DNA from: a virus
Length of the DNA: 47,569 nt
Strand: one strand, 5' to 3'
Virus record (IMG/VR): IMGVR_UViG_3300010413_000056
Location: 1 to 47,569 of that record
Position 1 is the stretch's first letter. Each line of letters opens with the position of its first letter. This document shows positions 39,649 through 47,569 of this stretch, in pieces. Position numbers and translations under genes: made by a program. The notes beneath the pieces were generated by a model. It saw only the letters and a program-made list of their open reading frames with translations, did no database searches and was not told the DNA's origin.

Positions 39649-40135
39649 AATCCTGGGCGTTACAACTCAGACTATTCATTATCATAAACGAAAAGGTCAT
39701 TTTAAACGACTTCCTGGTGGATATTACGACTTAGACGAAGTTAGAGAGAGTCTTATATTACACGGAAACAAAGACGGCTATGCAGCGACTAAGGCTGATA
39801 AGAACGAAGTCGCCTTACACTGGTCTGTAGAAAGTGCATCTGCTGCGGCTGATTTTGAGAAGAAACGTGCTGATATACTTTTATACGAACAGAGCAGTAT
39901 TTTAAGAATTCAGAGAGAACTTCGAGCGAATTTAACCCCAAAAGCGATTAAAAAACTCTCAGAAAACGAGAAACTCAACTGGTATCGTACTTTAGGTGCT
40001 GATTTTACCACTAAATACGATAAAGAACGCCTTGAACGAGGTAAATCAACTGAAAACGTAGAACTGTTAGTCAAAGTAATCAGTGAACTACGGAGGGATC
40101 ATGTACAAAGTCAGAGTAATACACAGACACCGTGA
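39617..40135 (+). CDS. Terminase small subunit-like protein
   Basis: The 172-residue protein opens with a helix-turn-helix (KPKKIAEILGVTTQTIHYHK) that could bind packaging sites, then a long helical region (ADFEKKRADILLYEQSSILR) typical of small terminase oligomers. It precedes the large terminase gene with one small gene between them. Assignment is by position and HTH plus helical layout. Confidence 0.65.
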   Translation: MKKLKPKKIAEILGVTTQTIHYHKRKGHFKRLPGGYYDLDEVRESLILHGNKDGYAATKADKNEVALHWSVESASAAADFEKKRADILLYEQSSILRIQRELRANLTPKAIKKLSENEKLNWYRTLGADFTTKYDKERLERGKSTENVELLVKVISELRRDHVQSQSNTQTP

Positions 40136-40277
40136 TGAAAAGGAACTTGAAACCACAATTAACGAACTTGGCAATAACGGATATGAACTTGATTTTATCT
40201 ATCACGATAAGTTTATCTTTAAAAAAATAGATGATACTGGAAGACAGTACAAAAAAAGAACTTCTAAAGAAAGCTAA
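40101..40277 (+). CDS. DUF4177-like small protein
   Basis: Start set at ATG 40101 with GGAGGGATC just upstream (58 residues). VRVIHRHRDEKELETTINEL followed by GNNGYELDFIYHD fits the DUF4177 pattern. It overlaps both terminase genes. Function is unknown. Confidence 0.6.
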   Translation: MYKVRVIHRHRDEKELETTINELGNNGYELDFIYHDKFIFKKIDDTGRQYKKRTSKES

Positions 40278-41844
40278 ACTATTCTTCCTGGAGATGAACG
40301 CTATCCAGCAGCGTTTCATCCATGTAAAGAACAAGTCCGGATATACACCTAGACGTAGACTGAACGAATGCGGCAACAAGGGTGGCAAAACTCATGGCGG
40401 AATTGCAGAAGATTTAGCACATGCCTGGGGTTGTAGAATATGGTTGCCTGAAGATCATCCCGATTACAAGATCCAGATTAAAGTACCGAATAGAGGGTTA
40501 ATAGGTTGTGAAACAATGGCTCATTCGGTAATGGAAAAAATCTGGCCTACCTTAGAAGAACTCATTCCTCTTACCTGTTCGTATAAAACTAAAAAAAATC
40601 CACAAGGACAGATTCAGAAACTAACCTTTGAAACTGATCCATTCGGGCAGAAATGCACGTCCGAGATTTACCTACGGTCTTACGACCAGGAACCGGCGAC
40701 TTTTGAAGGTATTGATGCAGATTGGATACATTGGGACGAACCGCCGCCTAAGAAAATCATAGAAGCGGCAGAACGTGGCAAGATAGTCTCAAACGCACCG
40801 TCCTGGTTCACAATGACTCCTTTGAAGGAAGCGTATATATATGACGAGTATTCTTTAAAAGCCGCCAACATGGGCGGTGATGACGAAGAAATTGCCGTAG
40901 TACGGGGCGAGATTTGGGAAAACTGCATAGATTACTGTTTCTACTGTGATTTAGATATTCCTGAAAACAGAATTAAAGACGAAGAATTCAATCTTATACG
41001 ACCCGTAAAGAACTGTCCGCAATGTGATCGGGTTTTAGGCTTTATAGAAAAAGCAGGAATTGACGACTATCTGAAGACTTTAGATCCTGAAACACGAGAA
41101 TCGCGTGAAAAAGGACTCTGGAAACACCTTAGTGGTCTTATCTATAAGGATTTAGACCGCGATATTCATTTATACGACGACATTCCTATCCCGAAACACT
41201 GGATGATGATAGAAGGGATGGACCCGCACGATGCACGACCTTCTAAGTATCTGTTTGCAGCCGTTTCACCTGAAGAGATAGATATTTTTAAAAAGACACG
41301 TAATCGAATTTATGTATTTGATTACTTACTTTTAGACGGTGATATGGATAGTATCGTTCGTAAGATTAAGATGAAACGGGCTGAATACGGTTATTCAAAA
41401 CCTAAATGGATAGTACTCGATTCTAAATACGGTACTCGTACTGAAATGGAAGGTAAATCCTGGGAAGACGAACTCAGGCTCAGGGGTATTGGACATATAA
41501 GACTATCTAAATCAAGACCCGGTGACGTTGAATTAGGCCATAAATTGGTGAGAGAATATTTAAAACTACATCATTCTACTCTAACCGATAGAACCAAACC
41601 AGGTATTTTACTGGCAAAAGAGAAGTGTAAAGGTGCCGGTGGTCCGATAAATCAACTCTTCAACTATCAGTATTCAGATAAACACGACAAACCGAAAGAA
41701 GAATATAAGGACTTTCCTGATGTTTTAAGATATATGGTTCTTGAAGAACCTATATATATGAATCCTATACTTCAAAAAGAACGCGAAAAGAAGATTTACG
41801 AAATACGCGATCATGCATACAGGCTGAGAAGACATGCCATCTAA
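40231..41844 (+). CDS. terL: Terminase large subunit
   Basis: The 537-residue packaging motor has a Walker A-like GNKGGKT (48-54), a Walker B with catalytic acid in WIHWDEPPP (about 165-172), and a C-terminal nuclease domain whose acidic residues include DPHDARP and VLDSKYG. Between them is a CIDYCFYC ... CPQC set (about 232-265) that could bind zinc and is not a standard part of terminases. ATG 40231 overlaps the DUF4177-like gene; ATG 40293 is an alternative start. Confidence 0.85.
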   Translation: MILEDSTKKELLKKAKLFFLEMNAIQQRFIHVKNKSGYTPRRRLNECGNKGGKTHGGIAEDLAHAWGCRIWLPEDHPDYKIQIKVPNRGLIGCETMAHSVMEKIWPTLEELIPLTCSYKTKKNPQGQIQKLTFETDPFGQKCTSEIYLRSYDQEPATFEGIDADWIHWDEPPPKKIIEAAERGKIVSNAPSWFTMTPLKEAYIYDEYSLKAANMGGDDEEIAVVRGEIWENCIDYCFYCDLDIPENRIKDEEFNLIRPVKNCPQCDRVLGFIEKAGIDDYLKTLDPETRESREKGLWKHLSGLIYKDLDRDIHLYDDIPIPKHWMMIEGMDPHDARPSKYLFAAVSPEEIDIFKKTRNRIYVFDYLLLDGDMDSIVRKIKMKRAEYGYSKPKWIVLDSKYGTRTEMEGKSWEDELRLRGIGHIRLSKSRPGDVELGHKLVREYLKLHHSTLTDRTKPGILLAKEKCKGAGGPINQLFNYQYSDKHDKPKEEYKDFPDVLRYMVLEEPIYMNPILQKEREKKIYEIRDHAYRLRRHAI

Positions 41845-43498
41845 AGAAGAATATAAAAAGTTGGAAACACTTCTGCAACTCTTTATGAGAGCGGAAGATT
41901 ATTGCAGACCTTACTTCGACAGAGCGAAAAGAAACTACAGACTCTACAGGTCCGGGACTGCGGTTGATGAAAAAGATTGGCCGTATGTAAACAGAGTAAG
42001 AACTAAAGATATTCTCGCTTTTGTTGAAGATACGACTGCTTTACTTATTTCGACTCTTTTTGCGACTACTCCGTTTTTTTCGGTAATTCCGAGAGAGACT
42101 AAAGTTCAGTATATTTTACAGACAGGTATCGACACGATCAAGGTAGCCGAACAGATGGAAAAATGTTTAGACTACCAGATTTCACATGAAGATACAGAAT
42201 TCTTTGAAGAGATTACTGATTTCTTTAAAGGTGGTACTATTTTTGGTAATTCATATATAGGCGTTTATCCTAAATTCACCGAGGAAGGATTCTATTTAAG
42301 ACCGAAACTCGATACAGTTGACTTCTGGAATTTACTTCCTGTACCGGGTGCCAGAAGAATGTCCAGGGCCAGAGGTGTTTTTGTTAGAGAACTTACCGAT
42401 ATAGTTACTTTAGGTGAGTTAGCTAAAAAAGGAATCTACCAAAATGTAGATAAGATTAAAACTCTACAATCAATGGACCCTGAAACTGACTGGCATGCTG
42501 CATTACTTCAAGAAATTGGTATGGAAGAATGGTTGCCGGAACGCGATCAGGTTGAAGTTTTACATTACTTCTCTAACGGACATTTAATCTCGATTGCCGA
42601 TAGACGGGTTTTCTTGAGAGATTCTACTTCTAAAGGAAAACCATTTCCTTACGATCTTCCACAAGTGCAGTATAAATATATGCCCGTTCCGCTTGAATTC
42701 TTTGCAATGGGTATTCCCGAAGTTTTAGAAGTACTACAAGAAGACAAGAACCTTATCAGGTCGGCACGTAGGGATAACATTGACCTGGTAATCAATAAAA
42801 TCATAAAGGCCCGTGAAGGTGCCGATATAAATTACGATCTTTTAAAGTTCTATGCAGGCGCAATATGGCCGTTAGAAAACCTTAACGATATTGACGTTCT
42901 TGACATTCCTGACGTTACCCAAAGTTCCTATGCAGAAGAACAGGGTTTACAAAGGGATATGGAAAATGCTTTAAGTCTGTTTGGTTATGCACGCGGTCAG
43001 ACTCCGGCGCATTCAGAACAACCCACTACGGTAATGAAGATTCAACAGGCATCTTTAAACAGACTCGACCTTGCCGTCAAAATGGCTGAATTCACAACTC
43101 TTCAGAATATAGCTGCACGTATTATCATGTTGAACAGAGCTTATATGACGCAAGAGAATTACGAAGCAATTATAGGCGAACCCGATGCCGGATTCTATCA
43201 AATGACTGTAGAAGACGTGAAAAAATTCTTCACAATCAAACCAGTAGGAAGTTCGATTTCCAATATTAAAGAAGTACGACAGAAACAAATCGAAACCATG
43301 ATAGGCATGTTAAGTCAATTCCCACCTGAAGTCACGCAAGGTAATGTAACACCATTTGCAGTCGATTGGTACGAAACTTTAATGACCGGCCTCGATTCTA
43401 TAGATATAAAGAATAAAGACCGTGTTTTAATAAAACTTCAACAGGAGGAACAGCCTATGGATATGGACTTAGGTAACGTGCCTTACGGTGCCGCATGA
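41834..43498 (+). CDS. Portal protein
   Basis: The 554-residue protein follows the large terminase with an 11-base overlap, the usual place for the portal. It has an N-terminal AEDYCRPYFDRAKRNYRLYR segment, GNSYIGVYPKF in the body, an EEQGLQRDMENALSLFGYAR helix and a QPTTVMKIQQAS motif, as in podovirus portals. It forms the dodecameric channel for DNA. Confidence 0.8.
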   Translation: MPSKEEYKKLETLLQLFMRAEDYCRPYFDRAKRNYRLYRSGTAVDEKDWPYVNRVRTKDILAFVEDTTALLISTLFATTPFFSVIPRETKVQYILQTGIDTIKVAEQMEKCLDYQISHEDTEFFEEITDFFKGGTIFGNSYIGVYPKFTEEGFYLRPKLDTVDFWNLLPVPGARRMSRARGVFVRELTDIVTLGELAKKGIYQNVDKIKTLQSMDPETDWHAALLQEIGMEEWLPERDQVEVLHYFSNGHLISIADRRVFLRDSTSKGKPFPYDLPQVQYKYMPVPLEFFAMGIPEVLEVLQEDKNLIRSARRDNIDLVINKIIKAREGADINYDLLKFYAGAIWPLENLNDIDVLDIPDVTQSSYAEEQGLQRDMENALSLFGYARGQTPAHSEQPTTVMKIQQASLNRLDLAVKMAEFTTLQNIAARIIMLNRAYMTQENYEAIIGEPDAGFYQMTVEDVKKFFTIKPVGSSISNIKEVRQKQIETMIGMLSQFPPEVTQGNVTPFAVDWYETLMTGLDSIDIKNKDRVLIKLQQEEQPMDMDLGNVPYGAA

Positions 43499-43833
43499 AA
43501 GCATCTGATTTTAAACGACAGATTCTTGAAGAAGGGAATAACTCGTCAATTCGTAAACAGATTCAATCTAAACTGGAACACCGGGATACAAAGGGAGAGA
43601 TTTTAGAAATCGGCAAAGCACTTGAAAATTTAGTTAAGCAAACAGGATGGTCTTACATAGAAGCATATATGTTCAGGATGATGAATCTAACCGGCCTTTT
43701 AATGGGGCAGACAGATGAACGTCAGCAAGGGGTTGCCGCAGGTTATGTGCAACTTATGCAATATGTAGATCAGATGATTAAAGCAAAGAATGCAATCCTA
43801 ATGGAACATTCGGAGGACGACGATGGATCATGA
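43495..43833 (+). CDS. Hypothetical small head-assembly protein
   Basis: The 112-residue helical protein overlaps both portal and scaffold genes. A segment YIEAYMFRMMNLTGLLMGQT and acidic C-terminus (HSEDDDGS) are visible. It may be a head-assembly accessory; no family recognised. Confidence 0.5.
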   Translation: MKASDFKRQILEEGNNSSIRKQIQSKLEHRDTKGEILEIGKALENLVKQTGWSYIEAYMFRMMNLTGLLMGQTDERQQGVAAGYVQLMQYVDQMIKAKNAILMEHSEDDDGS

Positions 43834-44590
43834 CCCTAACGTGGAAATCCCTGAAGTGGATTTAACCAACGTAAACTTGGAAACAGAGACTAAACCGGAA
43901 AAGAACGACCTTGGCCCTTATAAAACACCTGAAGATTTAGCTAAAGGTTATAAAGAGATTCAAGGTTATGCGACTAAAGTCTCTCAAGAGAAGAAAGAAC
44001 TTGAGAAACAACTAGAAGCAATGCGTAACGAATTCGCATCTTTAAAGGAACAGATGGAATTTCGACAGGAACCGGTACAACCACAAATGCCAAACGATCC
44101 TGATTTTGAAACAAGGTTGCTGGAGAATCCAAACGAAACCATTGCACAGTTAGTCTCGCAACAGGTGGCAACACAACGTATTGCCGAAACATTAGAAGAA
44201 ATTCAGGAAACCGATCCTGAAACATTCAACGACCGCTATAGTTATGTGTCGATGTTAGCACAGAATCCGCAATATCAGCCTTATCTGAAAACAGCTAAAG
44301 GCGTGAAAAGATTATTTAAAATTGCGGATGAACAATTAGAAAATCGACTCAAGAACCAGGCAATGAAATCAATCACAACACTATTCGGTGAAAATGCCGA
44401 TTTAGATAAACTTAAACAACTTATTGCTTCCGATAAAAAAGACCCAGGCGCATACATGCCTGACCTCGGTACAGGTGGGCCGCCACGAGATGTAAAACCG
44501 GATCATGGTAAGAAAATTAAGGAGGCTGTTGACCGTGGTGATCCTGAAGCTGTACTTGGCGCTATTTTTGAAGAGGCTTTAAAGGAGTAA
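43823..44590 (+). CDS. Scaffolding-like protein
   Basis: The 255-residue acidic protein precedes the capsid gene by 3 bases. It has a coiled coil (KVSQEKKELEKQLEAMRNEF), an acidic N-terminus and a mostly helical body with a final PGAYMPDLGTGGPP. This is the layout and position of phage scaffolds that organise the procapsid. Confidence 0.7.
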   Translation: MDHDPNVEIPEVDLTNVNLETETKPEKNDLGPYKTPEDLAKGYKEIQGYATKVSQEKKELEKQLEAMRNEFASLKEQMEFRQEPVQPQMPNDPDFETRLLENPNETIAQLVSQQVATQRIAETLEEIQETDPETFNDRYSYVSMLAQNPQYQPYLKTAKGVKRLFKIADEQLENRLKNQAMKSITTLFGENADLDKLKQLIASDKKDPGAYMPDLGTGGPPRDVKPDHGKKIKEAVDRGDPEAVLGAIFEEALKE

Positions 44591-44593
44591 ATT

Positions 44594-45790
44594 ATGGCTC
44601 TTACAAGTACCGCCTTTATGGCGGCGCCAGGTGCATGGACTTCTACGCTTGCCAATAAACTTGACAAGATAGACTGTTCGCAAGTACTTGCTGCCGTTCT
44701 AAAGGGTGATAAACAACTCTTAGGTCACATCAAAATGGCTGGTGTGGCTAGAAACATTGAATATAACTGGATTGAAGACGATCTTAACGCGGCATTCGTA
44801 ATTGCATCTTCATCCGCTAACAACGTAATGACGGTAACATCACCGTCCGGAACTGCTTCACTTCAGAGGGTTTTGAGAAACAATGCGGTTATTAACCCGG
44901 CTGGCTCTGAAGTCTACATGAAGGTGGCCGCTGCGGTTACTAAACTCACTTTGACTGCTGCTGCATTCGGGTCTACAACCTGGGCATCGTGGACTGCAAC
45001 CAAGTGCTATGTAGTCGCACAACCGTATGCAGATATTGATTCTGCGAGTTCCGATATTTCAAAACTCAGAACCAAACGTAAAAACTTTACACAAGTCTTT
45101 GAACGTGCGGTACAGATTACCCAATCCCGTAAGGGTATGGATATGGAAGCAGTTACTTCCGAACTCCAGTTGCAGATTATGCGCCGAACGATGGAAATAA
45201 AGCGTGAACTCGATATGTCCGTACTCCGAGGATATGCAACTGCAACAGGATCTAATGTCTATTCGGCAGATACCGAACTTAGAACGATGGCAGGAATTAT
45301 TCAGCTAATCAGAGATCCTAACCTTGATTCTACCAGTGAAGATACAACGGTTATCAATAAGTCTTCTGCCGCACTTTCAATTGCAGGACTTAATTCACTC
45401 TGTTATCTCGTATGGGGTGAAGGTGGCCTGGATGAAATGGCAGATCCGATTTTCGTAGTCGGCGCTAAACAGCAGAGAGTTATAGCCGGTTTTGAATCTG
45501 AACTCAGACGAGTAGAACAGGGTGAACGTACAACTGGTTATTATCGTGATGTATTCCTGTCCGATATGGGTGTTGAAATTCCGGTTGTGCTTGATCGTTG
45601 GTGTCCTGAAGACAAGGTGATTCTCTTGGATCGTTCAAGGGTTGCACTCAAACCGCTTGCCGGTGATAACTGGCACATGGAAAAAATGGCTAAAACAGGC
45701 CGGAACGAAACATGGCAGATTTCCGGCCAATTCACAATAGAACTCAGGAATTCTAATGCCTGCCACGGACTCATCTATAACCTTGCCTAA
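44594..45790 (+). CDS. Major capsid protein (SU10/DUF5309-like)
   Basis: The 398-residue protein fits the SU10-type major capsid family: NFTQVFERAVQITQSRKGMD, MEIKRELDMSVLRGYATATG, IFVVGAKQQRVIAGF, and LPVI-like strands VEIPVVLDRWCPEDKVILL. The C-terminus (EKMAKTGRNETWQISGQFTI) is also typical. The Maf/MptE-like gene starts 35 bases before its stop, so the two are probably co-translated. Confidence 0.8.
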   Translation: MALTSTAFMAAPGAWTSTLANKLDKIDCSQVLAAVLKGDKQLLGHIKMAGVARNIEYNWIEDDLNAAFVIASSSANNVMTVTSPSGTASLQRVLRNNAVINPAGSEVYMKVAAAVTKLTLTAAAFGSTTWASWTATKCYVVAQPYADIDSASSDISKLRTKRKNFTQVFERAVQITQSRKGMDMEAVTSELQLQIMRRTMEIKRELDMSVLRGYATATGSNVYSADTELRTMAGIIQLIRDPNLDSTSEDTTVINKSSAALSIAGLNSLCYLVWGEGGLDEMADPIFVVGAKQQRVIAGFESELRRVEQGERTTGYYRDVFLSDMGVEIPVVLDRWCPEDKVILLDRSRVALKPLAGDNWHMEKMAKTGRNETWQISGQFTIELRNSNACHGLIYNLA

Positions 45791-46739
45791 TCCACTTAAT
45801 TTTTTGGATTCAAACCAGGATTGGCGCAAGTTTACAACAAAAGTCTCCGATAATACCGGAGCGCATTACCTTGATCTATGGATTGAGAATGCACGCATTA
45901 ATCGCAAGATTGTGCGTAACCGTGGCTGGATAGCAGAACTCCAGGATAACCATAGCGGCAAGACTGCCGTTATGTTAGGCGCAAGCCCGGCAATTAAGAA
46001 CCAGATCGCAACACTGCGAATCTTGCAGGATGATTCTGATTTCGTGCTGATAGGTATAACCAGCGGGTTGAAGTTCATGCTGGATAACGGTATTAAACCG
46101 AAGTATGTAATGATTGCGGATGCAGACCCGGACATTGAACGGTTCTGGAAAGGGTTGGATATGAACCAGACAAAAGATATGACGTTACTGGCGAATATCT
46201 GTACTCATCCTAAACTGCTCAATATGTGGCAAGGACCAATTAAGTTTATTGCAATCTATACTGCCGTTAAAAAACTAGACAGAAAACTCGCCAAATGGTA
46301 TTCACCTGTTAATGGTGTCGGTAATTTTTTCCCAGCTTTATGTTCACAATATAATACCGGCGCTGCATTAGCATATATGGTTTTCGGTTGTAAGATTATC
46401 ATATTTGTTGGCAACGAACTCAGTTTCGCCGACGAGCAAACAACTTACTATGCAGACAGAGAAGACGTTAAGGATAGTTGGGAACGCGGGCCGCACATGA
46501 ACATACGTGGCGAAAGAGCATATACCAATGCTATGTTAATGTCGCTCAAATTCGCATTAGAAGATTTTCTCGGTAAGATAAGTGGTGACGGATGGTTCTT
46601 TAATTGCACAGAAGCAGGAATCTTTGGAGTTAGTAAACGGTTTGGGAATCTACCCTGGATAACACAACTTACTTTAACCGCCGGAATTATGCAGGCTAAG
46701 TCTATAATGCATACCGGCAAACCAATATTAGGAGCATAA
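45756..46739 (+). CDS. Maf/MptE-like (DUF115) protein, candidate virion glycosyltransferase
   Basis: The 327-residue protein has VMLGASP (72-78), a DADPDIERF segment, GNELSF (about 217-222) and NCTEAGIFGV, the same markers as the N-terminal half of the fusion at 441. DUF115 includes Maf proteins that attach nonulosonic acids to flagellin. It starts inside the capsid gene (AGGA 7 bases upstream) and is followed 3 bases later by another head-type gene. Inference: it glycosylates capsid or another virion protein. A host target is also possible. Confidence 0.7.
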   Translation: MPATDSSITLPNPLNFLDSNQDWRKFTTKVSDNTGAHYLDLWIENARINRKIVRNRGWIAELQDNHSGKTAVMLGASPAIKNQIATLRILQDDSDFVLIGITSGLKFMLDNGIKPKYVMIADADPDIERFWKGLDMNQTKDMTLLANICTHPKLLNMWQGPIKFIAIYTAVKKLDRKLAKWYSPVNGVGNFFPALCSQYNTGAALAYMVFGCKIIIFVGNELSFADEQTTYYADREDVKDSWERGPHMNIRGERAYTNAMLMSLKFALEDFLGKISGDGWFFNCTEAGIFGVSKRFGNLPWITQLTLTAGIMQAKSIMHTGKPILGA

Positions 46740-46741
46740 CA

Positions 46742-47161
46742 ATGAGTGACTTCAGTGATCTTTGCCCGCTTTTCAATACGGGTGTGTATGGCGAGATCAC
46801 CTTGCCGTATGTATTTATCGGAAGTCGGTCTACTACCAACAAATTTGAAGGTGGTCTTCCGTTCGGACGATCCGTTATTGTAACCGCGTGCTACGTTAAG
46901 AAACATACAACCTGTGCGTCAACTACTGCCGCAATGAAAGTCAAGTTTGCAAAAGCAGCTACTTGGGGTGCTACGCAAACTGTATTTTCCAGCTTTCAGT
47001 TGAGCAAGACAGTAACAACTCAGGTTGTCGGTAAGTACATGACAATGACGACAACTGCTAAAACCTTTGGTGCAACTGACGTTTTACACATGGTCAGTGG
47101 TGCAAAGGAAGCAGTAGCGTCGGTTCACGTATCGGCAGTTATCAGATACAAAGAAAAATAA
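46742..47161 (+). CDS. Head-region protein, decoration-like
   Basis: The 139-residue beta-rich protein (FIGSRSTTNKFEGGLPFGRS, VTTQVVGKYMTMTTTAKTF) starts 3 bases after the Maf-like gene. Its size, strands and location next to the capsid gene suggest a decoration or minor head protein, and it is a candidate acceptor of glycosylation. Family not recognised. Confidence 0.5.
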   Translation: MSDFSDLCPLFNTGVYGEITLPYVFIGSRSTTNKFEGGLPFGRSVIVTACYVKKHTTCASTTAAMKVKFAKAATWGATQTVFSSFQLSKTVTTQVVGKYMTMTTTAKTFGATDVLHMVSGAKEAVASVHVSAVIRYKEK

Positions 47162-47168
47162 ACCGGAA

Positions 47169-47188
47169 AAGCCCCCTTCGGGGGGCTT
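47169..47188 (+). terminator. UUCG-loop hairpin after head genes
   Basis: AAGCCCCC (47169-47176), loop TTCG, GGGGGCTT (47181-47188): a very stable 8-bp hairpin. No T-run follows, so it may be a partial terminator or mRNA stabiliser between head genes and the sugar genes. The next ribosome site (GGGAGG) is 6 bases away. Confidence 0.7.
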
Positions 47189-47204
47189 AACCAAGGGAGG
47201 TTTT

Positions 47205-47569
47205 ATGAAAACGGCAGCACTAATCCCGGCTCGGACGGGATCAAAGGGCATACCTAATAAGAATTTTAACGTGTTAGTAGGGAAACCATTAGTAAATTGG
47301 ACCGTGGAAGCAGCAACCAAAAGCGGAATATTCGATAAGATTATCCTTAGTTCCGATGGTGGATTTACCGATAAACTGTATCCATTGAATTTGGAAATAG
47401 ACAATAATAGACCGGAAAAGTTTGCAACTGATGAAGCTGACTTAGACAGTCTCTTACTCTACTATGCGGAAAAGAACCCAGAAATTGAAATGTGGTGTCT
47501 GCTTCAACCGACTTCACCGTTAAGGACTGCAAATGATATTAAGCGCATGTATAACTTTGCTAAACGTGA
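47205..47569 (+). CDS. neuA: Acylneuraminate cytidylyltransferase, 5' part (continues at base 145)
   Basis: The gene starts after GGGAGG and has the CMP-sugar synthetase signature LIPARTGSKGIPNKN (residues 6-20), which holds CTP. It runs off the window, but the last 144 bases equal bases 1-144 and the frame continues to a stop at 466, giving 228 residues. Partners are the NeuB-like synthase and the Maf-like proteins. Confidence 0.9.
   Translation, partial: MKTAALIPARTGSKGIPNKNFNVLVGKPLVNWTVEAATKSGIFDKIILSSDGGFTDKLYPLNLEIDNNRPEKFATDEADLDSLLLYYAEKNPEIEMWCLLQPTSPLRTANDIKRMYNFAKR
47426..47569. repeat. Terminal direct repeat, right copy
   Basis: This stretch is identical to bases 1-144 and marks the closure of the circular assembly within the cytidylyltransferase gene. 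Confidence 0.95.

Noticed and set aside
1-47569. tRNA or rRNA genes
   Set aside because: I saw no cloverleaf with a GTTCGAATC-type T arm or rRNA signature while reading both strands; a tRNAscan run would settle it.

Overview
The window looks like the complete genome of a short-tailed (podovirus-type) bacteriophage, assembled as a circle. The last 144 bases (47426-47569) are identical to bases 1-144, and a cytidylyltransferase gene runs off the right end and continues in frame at the left end, so the unique genome is about 47.4 kb. The DNA is AT-rich. Lipoprotein signal peptides and sugar-nucleotide genes suggest a Gram-negative host, but nothing in the sequence identifies it. I see no integrase, DNA polymerase, recognisable endolysin or tRNA gene.

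Layout. There are four transcription blocks. (1) A long rightward late block starts near 36951, crosses the circle junction and ends near 18220: small early-type genes, a sugar-phosphate isomerase, terminase small and large subunits, portal, scaffold-like protein, SU10-type major capsid protein, a Maf/MptE-like protein, a head protein, a cytidylyltransferase (NeuA-like), a Maf-like/methyltransferase fusion, a NeuB-like synthase, a HAD phosphatase, head-tail connectors, tail fibres, internal ejection proteins, two tailspike-like proteins and a probable holin pair. (2) A leftward block (23391 to 18266) of small accessory genes starts at a helix-turn-helix regulator: GIY-YIG nuclease, DUF7666-like repeat protein, two lipoproteins, VRR-type nuclease. 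(3) A rightward block (23536 to 33671) carries recombination genes (ERF, YqaJ exonuclease), homing and HNH nucleases, a DpdA/TGT-like protein, a replication initiator, a DnaB helicase, a Vsr/DUF559 nuclease and an integron-like cassette array. (4) A leftward block (36798 to 33720) of small genes includes a GP88-like protein and a ribbon-helix-helix regulator. Blocks 2/3 and 4/1 diverge from promoter regions at 23392-23535 and 36799-36950. Blocks 1/2 and 3/4 converge at 18221-18265 and 33672-33719.

Two systems stand out. First, 31621-32864 holds three attC-like integron recombination sites with matching R boxes, 6-7 nt spacers and a conserved extrahelical base; they separate small cassettes whose stop codons lie in or next to the R'' box. 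A fourth R'' box has no 3' half. This looks like a cassette array inside a lytic-type phage genome, without its integrase. Second, a nonulosonic-acid set (NeuA-like, NeuB-like without its SAF domain, HAD phosphatase, and a GmhA-like isomerase next to terminase) is combined with two paralogous Maf/MptE-like proteins. One of these starts inside the major capsid gene, which suggests the phage may glycosylate its own virion. A structured RNA candidate closed by a 16-bp helix lies at 24378-24534.
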